Numbered from the stretch's first letter, positions 1 through 11,099 are shown. The stretch is 64,000 nt of DNA from Polyangiaceae bacterium (GCA_016933275.1 JAFGBI010000126.1:58803-122802), one strand, 5' to 3'. Notes: a model not told the origin generated them from the sequence alone. Translations and numbers: made by a program.

Positions 1-1
1 C

Positions 2-3000
2 TGGGAGAAGCTCATCGGCGTGCTCGAGATCTTGGCGAGCTCCACCGAAGCCGTGGACCGAAAGGTCGATCTGCTCCGCAAGATCTCCGCCACGGCGGCG
101 GGTCGGCTGGCTGCCATCGACCGCGCGCTCGACGCGCAAGCTCGCGCGCTAGAGTGCGATCCAGCGCTCTCCGACTCGCGTGCAGAACTGGAGGACCTCG
201 CCGAGCAGGCCGGGGCGTGGGGCAAAGTGGTCGGGATCTATCAGGGAATCGCCAGTGAGTTGGACGATGCCGTACTGGCACGCAGCTACTGGTTGCGGCT
301 CGCCGGAATTCAGGAGCGTCTTCAGCAAATCGACGACGCTGCTGTGAGCTTCGCGAAGGTACTCGAGATCGATCCATCGGACGCCGAGGCGCTCCTCGCG
401 ATGGATGGGATGTTCCGCACCTATGAGCGTTGGGAATCGCTGATTGGTGTCTACCGCCGACGCATCGATCTCACGGTGGATGGCAACGAGCGCGAGGCCC
501 TCTACGCCCAGATGGCCGAGGTCTACGAGGAGCGCTTGGGCCGTCCGGACGACGCTATCGCGAGCTACCGCGAGGTGCTGGCTCTCGACCCCGCCAGTCA
601 GGTCGCACTAGAGGCGCTGGATGGACTGTTCACCCGCCAGCAGTCATGGCACGAGTTGGCGGAGAACCTCGAGGTGCGCCTGGGTCTGGCTGATTCGGAG
701 GCTCAGCAAATCGACCTGATGCTGCGGCTGGCAGCGCTCCGTGAGCAGCGCATGAACGAGGTCGAGCTCGCGATCGAGGGCTACCGGCAGGTCCTCGATC
801 AGGACACGGTCAACGTGACCGCCCTGGCAGCGCTCGAACGCCTTGGCGGCATCGAGGCCTTCGAGCTTCAGATAGCGGAGATTCTCGAGCCGCTCTATCG
901 AACGCAGGGGGACTACCAGAAGCTCATCGGGGTGCATGAGGTGCAGGTTCGGCGCGCAGACGACGCGAGCCGAAGGGTCGAGCTCCTTCATCAGATATCC
1001 GAACTCTACGAGGACGCGGCGGGGAACCTGGATGCGTCCTTCGACACGATGGCTCGCGCTCTGGGCCACGATCCAGCGAACGAGCCGACTCAGCAGGCGT
1101 TGGATAGACTGGCGCGAGCGACGGGGCGTTTCATCGACATGGCCGGGGTCTTCGAGCAGCTCGCGGCGCAGCAAGAGGATCCCGAGCTAGGGAGCGCGCT
1201 CTACACCGCGGCTGCGCGAGTCTTCGAGAACGATGTCGGCAACGTGGACCGCGCGATCGACCTTTACCGCAAGGTGCTGACGATCGATCCGATGTCGCTT
1301 GGTGCCGCCGAGTCACTGCAGGCGCTGTTCCAGCAGACCGAGCGCTATGCCGATATGTCGGCGATCCTGCAGCGCAAGGCCGAAATCCTGGACGATCTCG
1401 TGGCGCAGAAGGACGCTCTCTTCCAGGCCGCGGCGCTCGAAGAGGAGGTTCTCGATCGAAAGGACGACGCCATCGGCGTCTATCTCAAGATCCTCGAGCT
1501 GGACAACGAGGACACTCGCAGCATCGACGCGCTGATCAATCTCTACCTCGGCTCGTCACGTTGGGAGGATCTGCTCGGGGTGTACACGAAGAAGGTCGAC
1601 CTCGTGTACGACGCGGAAGAGAAGAAGCTCATCCTGTACCAGGTGGGCGCCGTCTATGAGCGCGAGGTTGGCGATGTCGGGCAGGCAATTGACACCTATC
1701 AGCGCGTGCTCGAGCTCGACCCTGACGATCTCACGGCGCTGGGACGCCTGGACGTCCTCTACCAGACGGCGGCAAACTGGCAGGAGTTGCTCAGCGTCCT
1801 CCAGCACGAGGCGGAGCTTACCGCAGATCCAGCCGAGGCGGTGAGCTATCAGTACCGCATTGCCGAGCTCTACGAGAGGCGCCTGACGGACATCGAGCGC
1901 GCCGTGGAGCTCTATCGGGACATCCTGAACGTGATGTCCGACCATGAGCCGACCCTCGCCGCTCTGGAGGGGATCAAGATCGGTGTCGACGCGCCCCTCG
2001 CGGCGGCCAGCGTCCTCGAACCGGTGTACGACGCGAGCGGCGAGTGGACGAAGCTCGTGAGTGTTCTCGAGGTTCAGGTTCGCTTCGCCGATGACCCATT
2101 CGCGAAGGTCGAGCTTCTGCACCGGATCGCGCGGCTCTACGAGGAGTGTCTCCAGAACCACCGCAGCGCATTCGACACCTACGCGCGCGCCGTGGCGTTC
2201 GACAGCCAGAACGAGGAGACGCTGGTGTCGCTCGAGCGCCTCGGTAGCCTGCTTGAGCTCTGGGGCGACGTCGCGTCGCTCTACGACCAAGAGCTCGAGA
2301 AGCTAACGGATGATCCCGACCGCCTCGTGGAGCTGGCCCTCCGGGTAGCCCAGGTGTACGAGATCCAGTTGGAGAACGTCGAGAGCGCCGTTGCCCGCTA
2401 TCGGCGCGTGCTCGAGGTGCAGCCGGAGAACCAGACGGCCGTGAGTGCCCTCGACCGGCTCTTCACCGCGACCGAGCGGTGGGCGGACTTGGCCGAGATC
2501 CTGGCTCGGGAGGCGGAGATTGGGGAGAGCCCCGAGGAGATCCTGGAGTTCAAGTACCGCCTCGGACAGGTGTATCAGCTCAGGCTGGACGACGTCACCC
2601 AGGCAATCGGCGCCTACCGTGAGGTGATTGGCGCCGCCCCCGAGCACGAACCATCGCTCGAGGCCCTCGAGGGGCTCTTCGCGGCCGGCGCGAAGCAGCC
2701 GGAGATAGCGGAGATCCTCGAGCCGCTGTACCAGTCCACCGGCGAATGGGAGAAGCTCATTCGCGTGCGGGAGGCGCAGCTCGCGCACACCACGGATCCC
2801 GAGGAGCGAATTGCGCTGTACCACCGCATCGCGGAAGACGCGGAAGAGCGGCTGATCGATACGCGGGCGGCCTTTGACGTCTACGTACGCGCCCTCAAGG
2901 AGCGACCGCTGGAGGAACGGACGGGCGAGGAGATCGAGCGTCTCGCTGCCGCTACCGACGACGGGTGGGAAGATCTCGCCAACGCCTATGCGGACGTCCT

Positions 3001-6000
3001 CGGCATCCCCGAGGTCGACCCGCCGACCCAGGCGATCATCGGAAAGCGCCTCGCTCGGGTCTTCGAGGAGGAGCTCCAGGACGTCGAGAAGGCAGAGGAG
3101 ACGTATCGATACGTCCTGACGGTGGCTCCTCGCGATGCCGAGGCGCTCGCGAACCTGGATCGAATCTATTCGGCGCTGGAGAAGTGGCCTGAACTCGCGG
3201 GCGTGCTCGAACAGCGTGCGGTGGTCGCGCCCGAGACGGTCGAGCAGGTGGAGCTCTACACGCGGCTCGGTCAGGTGTACGAGGAGCATTTGGGCCTGGC
3301 TGACGACGCGATCCGCGCGTTTCGGCGTATCTTCGACGAGCTCGACCCCGCGAACGAGGAGGCCATTCGGTCCCTGGGACGGATCTACGACCTCAAGGAG
3401 GCGTGGGTCGAGCTAGGGGGAGTTTTCGAGCGCGAACTGCAGAATGCGGTGGGCGACGTCGAGGAGGCGGAGATTCGGGCCAAGATGGCGCGCCTCGCCG
3501 CTGACCGCCTCGGGAACATCGCGGAGTCGATTGAAGGGTGGAAGCGCGTCCTCGACCTGCGCGGGGAGGATCCGGAGGCTCTCTGGGCTCTGGCCGACCT
3601 CTACGAGCGGCAGGAGCGCTGGGCGGAGCTCACGGACGTGCTCGAACGCCACTTCGACATCGCCGACAGCGACGAAGAGCGGGTGAACATCCTCACGCGG
3701 CGGGCGAACCTCTTCCTGGAACGCCTCGGTCGGGACGACGAGTCCCTCGAAACCTGGCAACGCGTCCTCGACATTGACTTCGCGAACACCAACGCCCTGC
3801 GTGCCATCGCGCACATCTGGAGGACCCGAAAGGACCCGCAGGAACTCGTCACTGCCCTCCACATGACGATTGACCGCGCTGCGTCGGTGCTCGACCCACG
3901 CGAGGTCGTAGAGGTCTACCGGGAGCTCGGGAGGACGTACGCCGACGTTCTCGAGCAGCCATTCGAGGCCGCCGAGGCGTGGCGGTCTCTGCTCGACGTC
4001 GATCCGGCCGACCTCGAGGCGATGGACCGGCTCGAGCGGGGGTACCGTGCGGAGGAGAACTGGCCCGCGGTGGTGGATACGAAGATCCAGCGTTCGCAGG
4101 CCCTGCTCGAGCCAGCGGAGAAGATCCGGGAGCTGCTCGAGGTCACCGAGATCTGGCGCACGAAGGTCGACGAGTACGATCGCGCGACGCCTGCCTTCGA
4201 GAAGATCCTCGGGATCCAGTCCGATCACGATCTTGCGTTCGACGAACTCGAGAAGCTGCATTCGGCGGCGGGGCGGTGGGAGCAGCTCGTTGAGCTCTAC
4301 CTGAACCGCCTGGAGACCCGGGAGAGGATTCCGGAGAAGACGGACCTGCTGCGCCGCATTGCCCGAGTCTTCGAGGAGCGCCTCGATGACAAGAACCAGG
4401 CTTTCGACGCACTCGTCAACGCTTTCGCCGAGGACTACGGAGATGACGAGACCGTGGGGTACCTCGAACGCATGGCTCAGGCTACTGGGCGTTGGGGGGA
4501 GCTCATCCAGACGGCGAACGCATGGCTCCAGGAGCAGACCGACCCCGCCCAGAAGATCCAGCTCGGGCTGCGATTGGGCAAGTGGTACGGCGAGAACCTC
4601 GATCACCCCGAGTACGCCCAGCCGTACTACGCCATGGTGATGGAGCTCGATCCGAACAATGTGCAGGTGCGCCGTCGGGTCGCCGCCATCTATCGCCAGG
4701 GAGGAAACTGGCAGGCGGTCGGTGAGGAGCTCACGCGAGCGTTGAACGTCGCCGTCGCCAATGACGACCGCAAGGCCGTGCTCCACGAGCTGGGCGAGCT
4801 CCTCGAGAAGAACATGGGGCAGGTCGAGCAGGGGCTCGCGTTCTATCGGCGGGCGCTAGAGGTGGATCAGGGCTACGTGCCAACCCTCGAGGCGCTCGAG
4901 CGCATCTACGATGAGCAAGGTCGACACCAGGAACTGGCGGAGATCCTGGCGCTGAAGGTGAAGGCACTCGGCGATCCCGCGCAGGTTGCGGCCCACAAGC
5001 TGCGGCTTGGGGGGCTCCACGAAACCTCGCTCGGAAACCAGGAATTCGCATCCCGGACGTACCGGGAAGTGCTCGATATCGAGGCGGGGAACCTGATCGC
5101 GCTGCGCGGGCTTGAGCGTATCTACGGGCTCATGCGCGATTGGGCGAACCTGGTCGACATTCTCCAGCAGCAGCTGGACGTCGTCGAGACGGAGCGTGAG
5201 CGAGTAGACGTCTTGCTCAAGTTGGCCGGTATCCAGGAGGAGCAGTTCCTCAAGCCAGAGCTGGCTGCGCAGCGTTTCGAGCAAGCGCTCGAGATCGACC
5301 TGGCCGAGATGCGCGCCTATGAAGGCCTGGAGCGTTGCTATCGGCGCCTGAAGCAGTGGCTCGACCTGATCAACTCATTCGAGCGGCACATCGCCGAGCT
5401 CTTGGAGGTCGACAAGAAGGTCGAGCTCTACTTCCAGATCGCCCAGATCTACCAGGACGAGGTTGGGGACGCCCAGTGCGCGGTGGATGCCTACCGCAAC
5501 ATCGTCGATCTCGATGAAGGCAACATCCCGGCCCATGAGCAGCTGGCCAAGCTCTACGAGAAGCTGGACGACGCCCCGCAGGCGATCGAGGCGATGACCC
5601 GGGTCGCGGATCTGACCGCGGACGGCGCGCAGCGTATCGAGATGTATTTCCGGATCGGGAGGGCCCTCGACACCAAGATGGGGGATCGCGTCCAGGCGCA
5701 GGAGCGCTTCGAGATGGCGCTCGACCTCGATCCCACGCATCTGCCCTCGTTGAGCGCTCTCCGCACGATCGCCATCGACGAGGCCGATTGGGACCGAGCC
5801 GCGCGGTACCTCGAGCAGGAGCAGGCCAATACGCCGAACCCTCGGGCTCGTGCGAAGCTTCTGGTCGATTTGGGCAAGCTCCGTGACGAGATGCTCAACG
5901 AGCATGACCTCGCGGTGCAGGCATACGAACTCGCGATCCAGTCGGACGATGACTGTGAGGAAGCGGCTCTCCCACTCGTGGAAGAGTACCTCAAGGTCGG

Positions 6001-8146
6001 GCGTTGTGCCGAAGCAGAGCCGCTGGCAGAGCTCCTCGTGAAGAAGGCGAAGAACCGCGAACGGCACGAGCAGCACTACCTACACAAGCTGCAGGGCAAG
6101 GTCCTCTCGGCTCTCGGGAAGTGGGACAAGGCCATCAAGTCCTACCAGACGGCACACCAGCTCGATCTGACGGACCAGGAAACGATCCGCGGGATTGCGG
6201 ACGTGGCCTATGAGCTCGGCGATTGGCCGTCGTCGCTGAGCAATTACCAGAAGGTCCTGACCGCGCTCGGGGAGGGAGACGTCGACCAGCGGGTGGACGT
6301 CTACTACCGACTCGGCAATATCAAGCGCGAGCAGGGGCAGGTCAAACAGGGGGTCAACAACTACGAGAAGGCCCTGGCATTGAATGGCGAGCACCGCCCG
6401 ACGCTCGAGGCGCTGGTCGGGGTCTATGCCAAGCTGAACGACTGGAAGCAGGTTGCCGCCTACAAGCGCCAAATCCTCGATACCCTGTTCGAGAGCGAGG
6501 ACCGGTACGTCCTGCTCAACGACATCGGTGACGTCTGGGCCGAGAAGGACAAGAACGTTCAGAAGGCGATCGAGGCGCTGGAAGAGGCGCGGGAGATCAA
6601 GCCGCAGGACCACGTCTTGCTCCACAAGCTCCTGCAGCTCTTCCAGAAGGCGGGCAATTGGGAGCAGATGGTGGAGACCATCCAGGCCATCGCCGACCTT
6701 GAGGAGCGTCCGGACATCAGAGCGCGGTACTTCTACACGATGGCGCAGCTTTACCGCGATAAGCTCGAAGACCTCGAGCGTTCAGTGGAGCTCTTCAACG
6801 AGGCGCTCGACCTCAATCCCGAGTACCTTGAGGCATTCGAGCGGATCAACAAGATCCTCACCCAGCAGAAGAACTGGAAGCAGCTCGAACGGTCCTACCG
6901 GAAGATGATCCACCGCATCGCCGGCAAGGGGAAGGCGGAGCTCGAGAACACGTTGTGGCACGCGCTCGGGCTCGTGTACCGAGACCGACTCAACGCCGTC
7001 AACGAGGCGATCGAGGCGTTCAGGATGGCGAGTGCGACGCGGCCCGATCTCATGATCGAGCACCAGATCCTCGCCGAGCTCTTCGAGCAGCTCGGACGGT
7101 TCGACGAAGCCGTGGTCGAGCAGCGAGTGCTCCTGGCTGCAGATGCTCTGAGCGTTGACGCCTATCGTTCTCTTTATCGACTGTACTTGCACAAGCAAGC
7201 GTACGACGAGGCATGGTGTCTGGCCGCGGCGATGGCGTTCCTGGGCAAGGTGGACGAGGAGGAGAACCGGTTCTTTGAGGATTACCGGCCGCAGGGGATG
7301 CTGGCGGTGCGAGGAAGGGTCAGCAACGAGCTGTGGAAGCGCAGCCTGGCCCACGCGGACGAGAACCCAATCATCTCGGAGATCATGGCGGCGATCGCAC
7401 CGGCGGCGCTCCACGCGAAGATTGCGCAGCTTCGGATGCAGAACAAGATGCCGGTCCTCGACCCACGGTTCAAGCAGGACCCCGCCACCTCGACGGTGAC
7501 CTTCGCCAAGACCTTCGGTTGGGTGGCACAGGTGCTCGGCGTCAACATTCCTGAGCTCTACGTGCGACCAGACGTGCAGGGCGCGATCGTGACGGTCCCC
7601 GCCCAACCGCCAGCATCCATCGCGGGGCAGACGGTGCTCAGTGGGTTCCAGCCGCAAGAGCTGACCTTCATTTGCGGCAAGCACCTCGCGGGCTATCGAG
7701 TCGAGCATTACATCCGGAACCTCTTCCAGACGCAGTCCGAGCTCACGATCATGCTGTTCGCGGGTGTGATGATCGCGTTCCCGCAGACGCCGATGCCTGC
7801 CGACATGCAGCAGCAGGTGCAGATGACGGCTCGGGAATTGGCGAAGTACATGCAGCCGATCCAGACCGAGCAGCTTCGCATCGCCGTGAAGCGGTTCCTT
7901 GACGAGGGAGCGAAGGCGAACATCCGCCGATGGTTGCATGCGGTCGAGATCACGGCTTGTCGCGCTGGGCTCGTCGTTTGTGGCGATCTGGCCATCGCCA
8001 AGAAGATCCTCGCGTCCGAGCCGCAGCTTCCCGGAGACCTGACCCCGGCGGAGAAGGTCAAGGAGCTTCTCGTCTACAGCGTGAGCGAGGAGTACGCGAT
8101 GATAAGACAAACGCTCGGGGTGTCTGTCGGGCAAGAAGGCACCTGA
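2..8146 (+). CDS. Giant TPR-repeat protein, 5' end outside window
   Basis: The reading frame is open from base 2, and the first residues (WEKLIGVLE) already match the repeat consensus, so the true start lies upstream. About 2,700 residues are visible. Up to about residue 2,400 they are back-to-back TPR-like helical hairpins with the pattern W..L..vy, ia.lyE..l.d...Ai..Y..vL.ldP and al..L..ly, a scaffold fold for protein-protein contacts. The last 300 residues are not TPR. They form a conserved-looking globular region rich in Ile/Leu with a segment FICGKHLAGYRVEHYIR, which I do not recognise. No signal peptide can be judged because the start is missing. Giant TPR proteins of this kind are common in Myxococcota. 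The partner and role are unknown. Confidence 0.93.
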   Translation, partial: WEKLIGVLEILASSTEAVDRKVDLLRKISATAAGRLAAIDRALDAQARALECDPALSDSRAELEDLAEQAGAWGKVVGIYQGIASELDDAVLARSYWLRLAGIQERLQQIDDAAVSFAKVLEIDPSDAEALLAMDGMFRTYERWESLIGVYRRRIDLTVDGNEREALYAQMAEVYEERLGRPDDAIASYREVLALDPASQVALEALDGLFTRQQSWHELAENLEVRLGLADSEAQQIDLMLRLAALREQRMNEVELAIEGYRQVLDQDTVNVTALAALERLGGIEAFELQIAEILEPLYRTQGDYQKLIGVHEVQVRRADDASRRVELLHQISELYEDAAGNLDASFDTMARALGHDPANEPTQQALDRLARATGRFIDMAGVFEQLAAQQEDPELGSALYTAAARVFENDVGNVDRAIDLYRKVLTIDPMSLGAAESLQALFQQTERYADMSAILQRKAEILDDLVAQKDALFQAAALEEEVLDRKDDAIGVYLKILELDNEDTRSIDALINLYLGSSRWEDLLGVYTKKVDLVYDAEEKKLILYQVGAVYEREVGDVGQAIDTYQRVLELDPDDLTALGRLDVLYQTAANWQELLSVLQHEAELTADPAEAVSYQYRIAELYERRLTDIERAVELYRDILNVMSDHEPTLAALEGIKIGVDAPLAAASVLEPVYDASGEWTKLVSVLEVQVRFADDPFAKVELLHRIARLYEECLQNHRSAFDTYARAVAFDSQNEETLVSLERLGSLLELWGDVASLYDQELEKLTDDPDRLVELALRVAQVYEIQLENVESAVARYRRVLEVQPENQTAVSALDRLFTATERWADLAEILAREAEIGESPEEILEFKYRLGQVYQLRLDDVTQAIGAYREVIGAAPEHEPSLEALEGLFAAGAKQPEIAEILEPLYQSTGEWEKLIRVREAQLAHTTDPEERIALYHRIAEDAEERLIDTRAAFDVYVRALKERPLEERTGEEIERLAAATDDGWEDLANAYADVLGIPEVDPPTQAIIGKRLARVFEEELQDVEKAEETYRYVLTVAPRDAEALANLDRIYSALEKWPELAGVLEQRAVVAPETVEQVELYTRLGQVYEEHLGLADDAIRAFRRIFDELDPANEEAIRSLGRIYDLKEAWVELGGVFERELQNAVGDVEEAEIRAKMARLAADRLGNIAESIEGWKRVLDLRGEDPEALWALADLYERQERWAELTDVLERHFDIADSDEERVNILTRRANLFLERLGRDDESLETWQRVLDIDFANTNALRAIAHIWRTRKDPQELVTALHMTIDRAASVLDPREVVEVYRELGRTYADVLEQPFEAAEAWRSLLDVDPADLEAMDRLERGYRAEENWPAVVDTKIQRSQALLEPAEKIRELLEVTEIWRTKVDEYDRATPAFEKILGIQSDHDLAFDELEKLHSAAGRWEQLVELYLNRLETRERIPEKTDLLRRIARVFEERLDDKNQAFDALVNAFAEDYGDDETVGYLERMAQATGRWGELIQTANAWLQEQTDPAQKIQLGLRLGKWYGENLDHPEYAQPYYAMVMELDPNNVQVRRRVAAIYRQGGNWQAVGEELTRALNVAVANDDRKAVLHELGELLEKNMGQVEQGLAFYRRALEVDQGYVPTLEALERIYDEQGRHQELAEILALKVKALGDPAQVAAHKLRLGGLHETSLGNQEFASRTYREVLDIEAGNLIALRGLERIYGLMRDWANLVDILQQQLDVVETERERVDVLLKLAGIQEEQFLKPELAAQRFEQALEIDLAEMRAYEGLERCYRRLKQWLDLINSFERHIAELLEVDKKVELYFQIAQIYQDEVGDAQCAVDAYRNIVDLDEGNIPAHEQLAKLYEKLDDAPQAIEAMTRVADLTADGAQRIEMYFRIGRALDTKMGDRVQAQERFEMALDLDPTHLPSLSALRTIAIDEADWDRAARYLEQEQANTPNPRARAKLLVDLGKLRDEMLNEHDLAVQAYELAIQSDDDCEEAALPLVEEYLKVGRCAEAEPLAELLVKKAKNRERHEQHYLHKLQGKVLSALGKWDKAIKSYQTAHQLDLTDQETIRGIADVAYELGDWPSSLSNYQKVLTALGEGDVDQRVDVYYRLGNIKREQGQVKQGVNNYEKALALNGEHRPTLEALVGVYAKLNDWKQVAAYKRQILDTLFESEDRYVLLNDIGDVWAEKDKNVQKAIEALEEAREIKPQDHVLLHKLLQLFQKAGNWEQMVETIQAIADLEERPDIRARYFYTMAQLYRDKLEDLERSVELFNEALDLNPEYLEAFERINKILTQQKNWKQLERSYRKMIHRIAGKGKAELENTLWHALGLVYRDRLNAVNEAIEAFRMASATRPDLMIEHQILAELFEQLGRFDEAVVEQRVLLAADALSVDAYRSLYRLYLHKQAYDEAWCLAAAMAFLGKVDEEENRFFEDYRPQGMLAVRGRVSNELWKRSLAHADENPIISEIMAAIAPAALHAKIAQLRMQNKMPVLDPRFKQDPATSTVTFAKTFGWVAQVLGVNIPELYVRPDVQGAIVTVPAQPPASIAGQTVLSGFQPQELTFICGKHLAGYRVEHYIRNLFQTQSELTIMLFAGVMIAFPQTPMPADMQQQVQMTARELAKYMQPIQTEQLRIAVKRFLDEGAKANIRRWLHAVEITACRAGLVVCGDLAIAKKILASEPQLPGDLTPAEKVKELLVYSVSEEYAMIRQTLGVSVGQEGT

Positions 8147-8552
8147 GCGGCGGCAAGGGTCAGACGCGATGCGCGGCGTGGTGGCTGCGCCTCGCGCGTT
8201 GGGTCGCCAACGTGAAATGGCGGTTCTGCATGGCTGGCGGGCTGGACGCAGGCTGGCGTCCGTTGGCTGACGGAGCTTGCTAGATCACCGGTCGGGTCCA
8301 CTGTCGCGACAGATCGATCACCTCGGCCTCGATCCAGCGAGGCCTTGGCGGGTTTCGCCGGATCGGTAGTCTGGCCAGAGGGGACAGCGGAGACTACGGC
8401 GCGCATCTCGGCATCGGTCTGCGAGCGAGGTGGCCTCGGCGGGATCCTCGGGAATTCGCTGCGCGAGATCAGGGGTCCGCGGTGTCCGCCATCGGTCCGC
8501 CGAGAGGTGTGGGGTCGGCGAGGCGGGCTCCGGCAGGATGGAGAGCGGTCAT
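8147..8552. other. Intergenic, no gene seen
   Basis: About 400 bases lie between the convergent ends of the TPR gene and the outer-membrane protein gene. No supported gene is visible. A 7-bp GC stem (8325-8331 with 8338-8344) could act in termination, but it has no T-tract. Confidence 0.5.
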
Positions 8553-9452
8553 TCAGCGACCGGGGACGTCCAAGGTGAGGCGAATCCCGCCCGCGACCAC
8601 GCCGTAGACCCCGCTGAGCCGATCCTTTCCCGGCGGGAGCAGAGCCGGTGAGGTGTCGGGGAGGAAGAGCGTAGCGCCGGCTGTCAGGACGAAGAAGGGA
8701 GAGAGGCCGAGGTGGCGAGTGGCATACCAGTCGCCACCCGCTACCAGGTGGGCCCAGTCGATCCCGCCGTAGACGAAATCGTGGTCATTCCCCGTAGTCT
8801 TCGTGACGCGGTATCCAACGCCCATCGAGATGTGGGGATCGAAGCGCATCCCTTGGACGAGGTGATAGCGGAAGAGGGCCCCTACCGCCGAGGTGGTCGT
8901 CGCGCAACCTCTGCATTCCTCTTCGTCGCCGAGCCAGAGCATCTCACCCCAGAGACCGAGCGCCACCGATCGACTCACGCCCAGCGCAGCTTCGAGGCCC
9001 AGCCCGGGACCGGCCGCGGCATAGTCGTACCAGGGGACAGTCCGCTCGAGCGACCCGAAGGGCGCGCCGAGGATCCCGTTCATGGTGGCGTGGAAGTGGC
9101 GCGAAAGGACATCGGGTGCAGGCTCGATGTCCGGGACGGTCGGTGGCGCGGCCGAGGGAACGGGTGGTGATGGCGCCGCCGGTGGGGTTGGTGGATCCGG
9201 GACGGGCTCGGGCGAGCCGGGCGTTTCGGAGACCGTCGCCGGGTCGCTTGGGGGGTCGGGTGGTTTCGCCGGCGCCCTGGGCTCATGAGCTCGAACCTCG
9301 GCGGGGTGGGGCGCTTCGGACAGGACCGGGGCTGGCGTCTCCGCGGAAGTCGGAGGGGGGGCAGGGGTTGGCGCGGGGGTGGTCTGGGCGGCTGCCGGCA
9401 CGGCCGAAAGCAGCAGGCCGAGCAGGGGCAAGCCAGAGGACGGGCGACGCAT
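8553..9452 (-). CDS. Secreted Pro-rich protein with outer-membrane barrel-like C-terminus
   Basis: The start chosen at 9452 gives MRRPSSGLPLLGLLLSAVPAAAQ, a clean signal peptide; longer frames upstream only add Arg/Trp-rich sequence. The 299-residue product has a linker of about 90 residues very rich in Pro, Ala and Thr. A domain of about 190 residues follows, with alternating aromatic and Gly strands (GLGLEAALGVSRSVALGLWGE, ISMGVGYRV, LGLSPFFVLTAGATLFL, VVAGGIRLTLDV), as expected of a small outer-membrane beta-barrel. An ECRGC pair might form a disulfide. It diverges from the FHA-sigma54 activator with 98 bp between starts, so the two may share a control region. The exact function is unknown. 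Confidence 0.8.
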   Translation of the reverse strand: MRRPSSGLPLLGLLLSAVPAAAQTTPAPTPAPPPTSAETPAPVLSEAPHPAEVRAHEPRAPAKPPDPPSDPATVSETPGSPEPVPDPPTPPAAPSPPVPSAAPPTVPDIEPAPDVLSRHFHATMNGILGAPFGSLERTVPWYDYAAAGPGLGLEAALGVSRSVALGLWGEMLWLGDEEECRGCATTTSAVGALFRYHLVQGMRFDPHISMGVGYRVTKTTGNDHDFVYGGIDWAHLVAGGDWYATRHLGLSPFFVLTAGATLFLPDTSPALLPPGKDRLSGVYGVVAGGIRLTLDVPGR

Positions 9453-9550
9453 GGCCGCGGTGTTAACACTTGGTGGCGGCGTCACCAACGGCCAAGGAAG
9501 GGAGCTGGAAAGGCGCAACCAGAGAGGTCTCCGGCCGACGGAGGGGAACG

Positions 9551-10858
9551 ATGACACCTTCGGCCACCACCACCTCCTCCGCATCGAACGACGACTGGAC
9601 CGACACGACCATCGAACTCAGCGGCCGTTCCGCGCCTGGTCCCTGGTGGATCGAAGGGGTGGATGGGGTCCATTCGGTGGGATGCCTGCTGGAACCGGGC
9701 GGAACGCTGGTAGTGGGGTCTGCTCGCGGTTGGGTCGACCTCTGTATCGAGGACCGCTCGGTCAGCTCGCGCCACTGCCGTTTGGAGGGGACCCGCGACG
9801 GGGTTCTGGTCAGCGATCTGGGTTCCACCAACGGGGTCTATTGCGGCTCCGGTCGCGTGGATCGGGTGTTGCTTGCGGATGGGGGCGCGGTGGCATTGGG
9901 TCGGACGACGGTGCTGGTGTCTGCACCCAACAACGAAGATGCCCGTCCGGATTGGCGGCCCGTTCCTGGGTTGGTCGGGGACTCGGCGCCGATGCGTCGT
10001 CTGGCCGTGGAGATCCACCGGGCGGCCCGCCTGCGCGGTGCCGTTCTCATCCAGGGTGAGTCAGGCACAGGCAAGGACCTGGTCGCTCGGGCGCTGCACC
10101 AGCTAAGCGGTCGGCCTGGGGACTACGTACCGATCAACGTCGGCGCGATCCCCGAGGGACTCGTCGACGCCGAGCTGTTCGGCCATGCCCGCGGGGCGTT
10201 CACCGGCGCGGTGGCGGCGCGGATTGGGGCATTCGAGCAGGCCAACCGCGGGACACTCTTCCTCGACGAGGTCGCCGACCTGTCGCCCGCGGGCCAGGTA
10301 CGTCTGCTGCGGGTGGTGGAGGACGGTCAGGTGCGCGCGGTGGGGACCGTTCAAGCTACCCCTGTCGACGTGCGGATCGTCTCGGCGAGTTGCGTGTCAC
10401 TCCTGGAGCGGATCGAGGTGGGTCATTTTCGCAATGACCTCTACCATCGCCTCTCCACCTTCGAGATCCACCTGCCGCCTCTGCGCGATCGGCGAGGTGA
10501 CGTCCCGGTGCTGACCCGTGCTCTGCTGGAGCGGTACCGCGAGGAACTCGGGCCGCGACACCTCGCGCCGCGGGCGATGCTAGCGCTCCTCGCGCACGAC
10601 TGGCCCGGCAACGTTCGCGAACTCGCCAGTGTCCTTTATCGAGCGGCGGCGCGAACCGACGGGATCGAGATCGACCTCGCCCACCTCGATCTCGGGGTGA
10701 CCGCCGTCTGCAACAGAGCGACGATGGTGTCACCCACGATGGCCGTGCGCGCGGTAGCTCAGCACGGCGGCAACACCAGTGCGGCCGCTCGTTCGCTCGG
10801 CATTCCGCGCAGCACCCTACGCGGCTGGCTTGCGCGTGGGCGGCCTGGTCCCGGATGA
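9551..10858 (+). CDS. FHA-domain sigma54-dependent transcriptional activator
   Basis: The start at 9551 follows a GAGGGG ribosome-binding site. The 435-residue product has an N-terminal FHA domain (about residues 40-105, with SSRHCRLEG and DLGSTNGVY), which binds phosphothreonine. A sigma54-activator AAA+ domain follows: Walker A GESGTGKD near residue 168, the sigma54-contacting GAFTGA loop near 215 and Walker B TLFLDEV near 234. A Fis-type helix-turn-helix ends the protein (GGNTSAAARSLGIPRSTLRGWL). There is no receiver domain, so the input is probably a phosphorylated protein partner, plausibly a target of Ser/Thr kinases such as those encoded elsewhere in the window. FHA-type activators are a myxobacterial hallmark. 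It diverges from the outer-membrane protein gene. Confidence 0.95.
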   Translation: MTPSATTTSSASNDDWTDTTIELSGRSAPGPWWIEGVDGVHSVGCLLEPGGTLVVGSARGWVDLCIEDRSVSSRHCRLEGTRDGVLVSDLGSTNGVYCGSGRVDRVLLADGGAVALGRTTVLVSAPNNEDARPDWRPVPGLVGDSAPMRRLAVEIHRAARLRGAVLIQGESGTGKDLVARALHQLSGRPGDYVPINVGAIPEGLVDAELFGHARGAFTGAVAARIGAFEQANRGTLFLDEVADLSPAGQVRLLRVVEDGQVRAVGTVQATPVDVRIVSASCVSLLERIEVGHFRNDLYHRLSTFEIHLPPLRDRRGDVPVLTRALLERYREELGPRHLAPRAMLALLAHDWPGNVRELASVLYRAAARTDGIEIDLAHLDLGVTAVCNRATMVSPTMAVRAVAQHGGNTSAAARSLGIPRSTLRGWLARGRPGPG

Positions 10859-11099
10859 CTCGGGTCAACCCCGGCATTGTTGGTTCGAGTCTCACGCCGG
10901 GTTCCGCGGCTGCATCGCGCATCCGCGTTCGTGGCGCGGGTGCCTGTCGACGGGTGCGAACCACCGGTGTGAGGTCGGAGACCCAGCGGAGCGTCGGGAC
11001 ACCGAAGGCACGACGGTTGTCCCCGTCGAACCATCACGGACGCCAAGAAATAGCTGCAGCCCCCCGGGGTGGATGCTGCGGAAGGGTTGAACCCCCGAC

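Noticed and set aside
10860..10930. Possible tRNA (ttggttcgagtc segment)
   Set aside because: No acceptor or anticodon stem can be drawn around the T-loop-like sequence.
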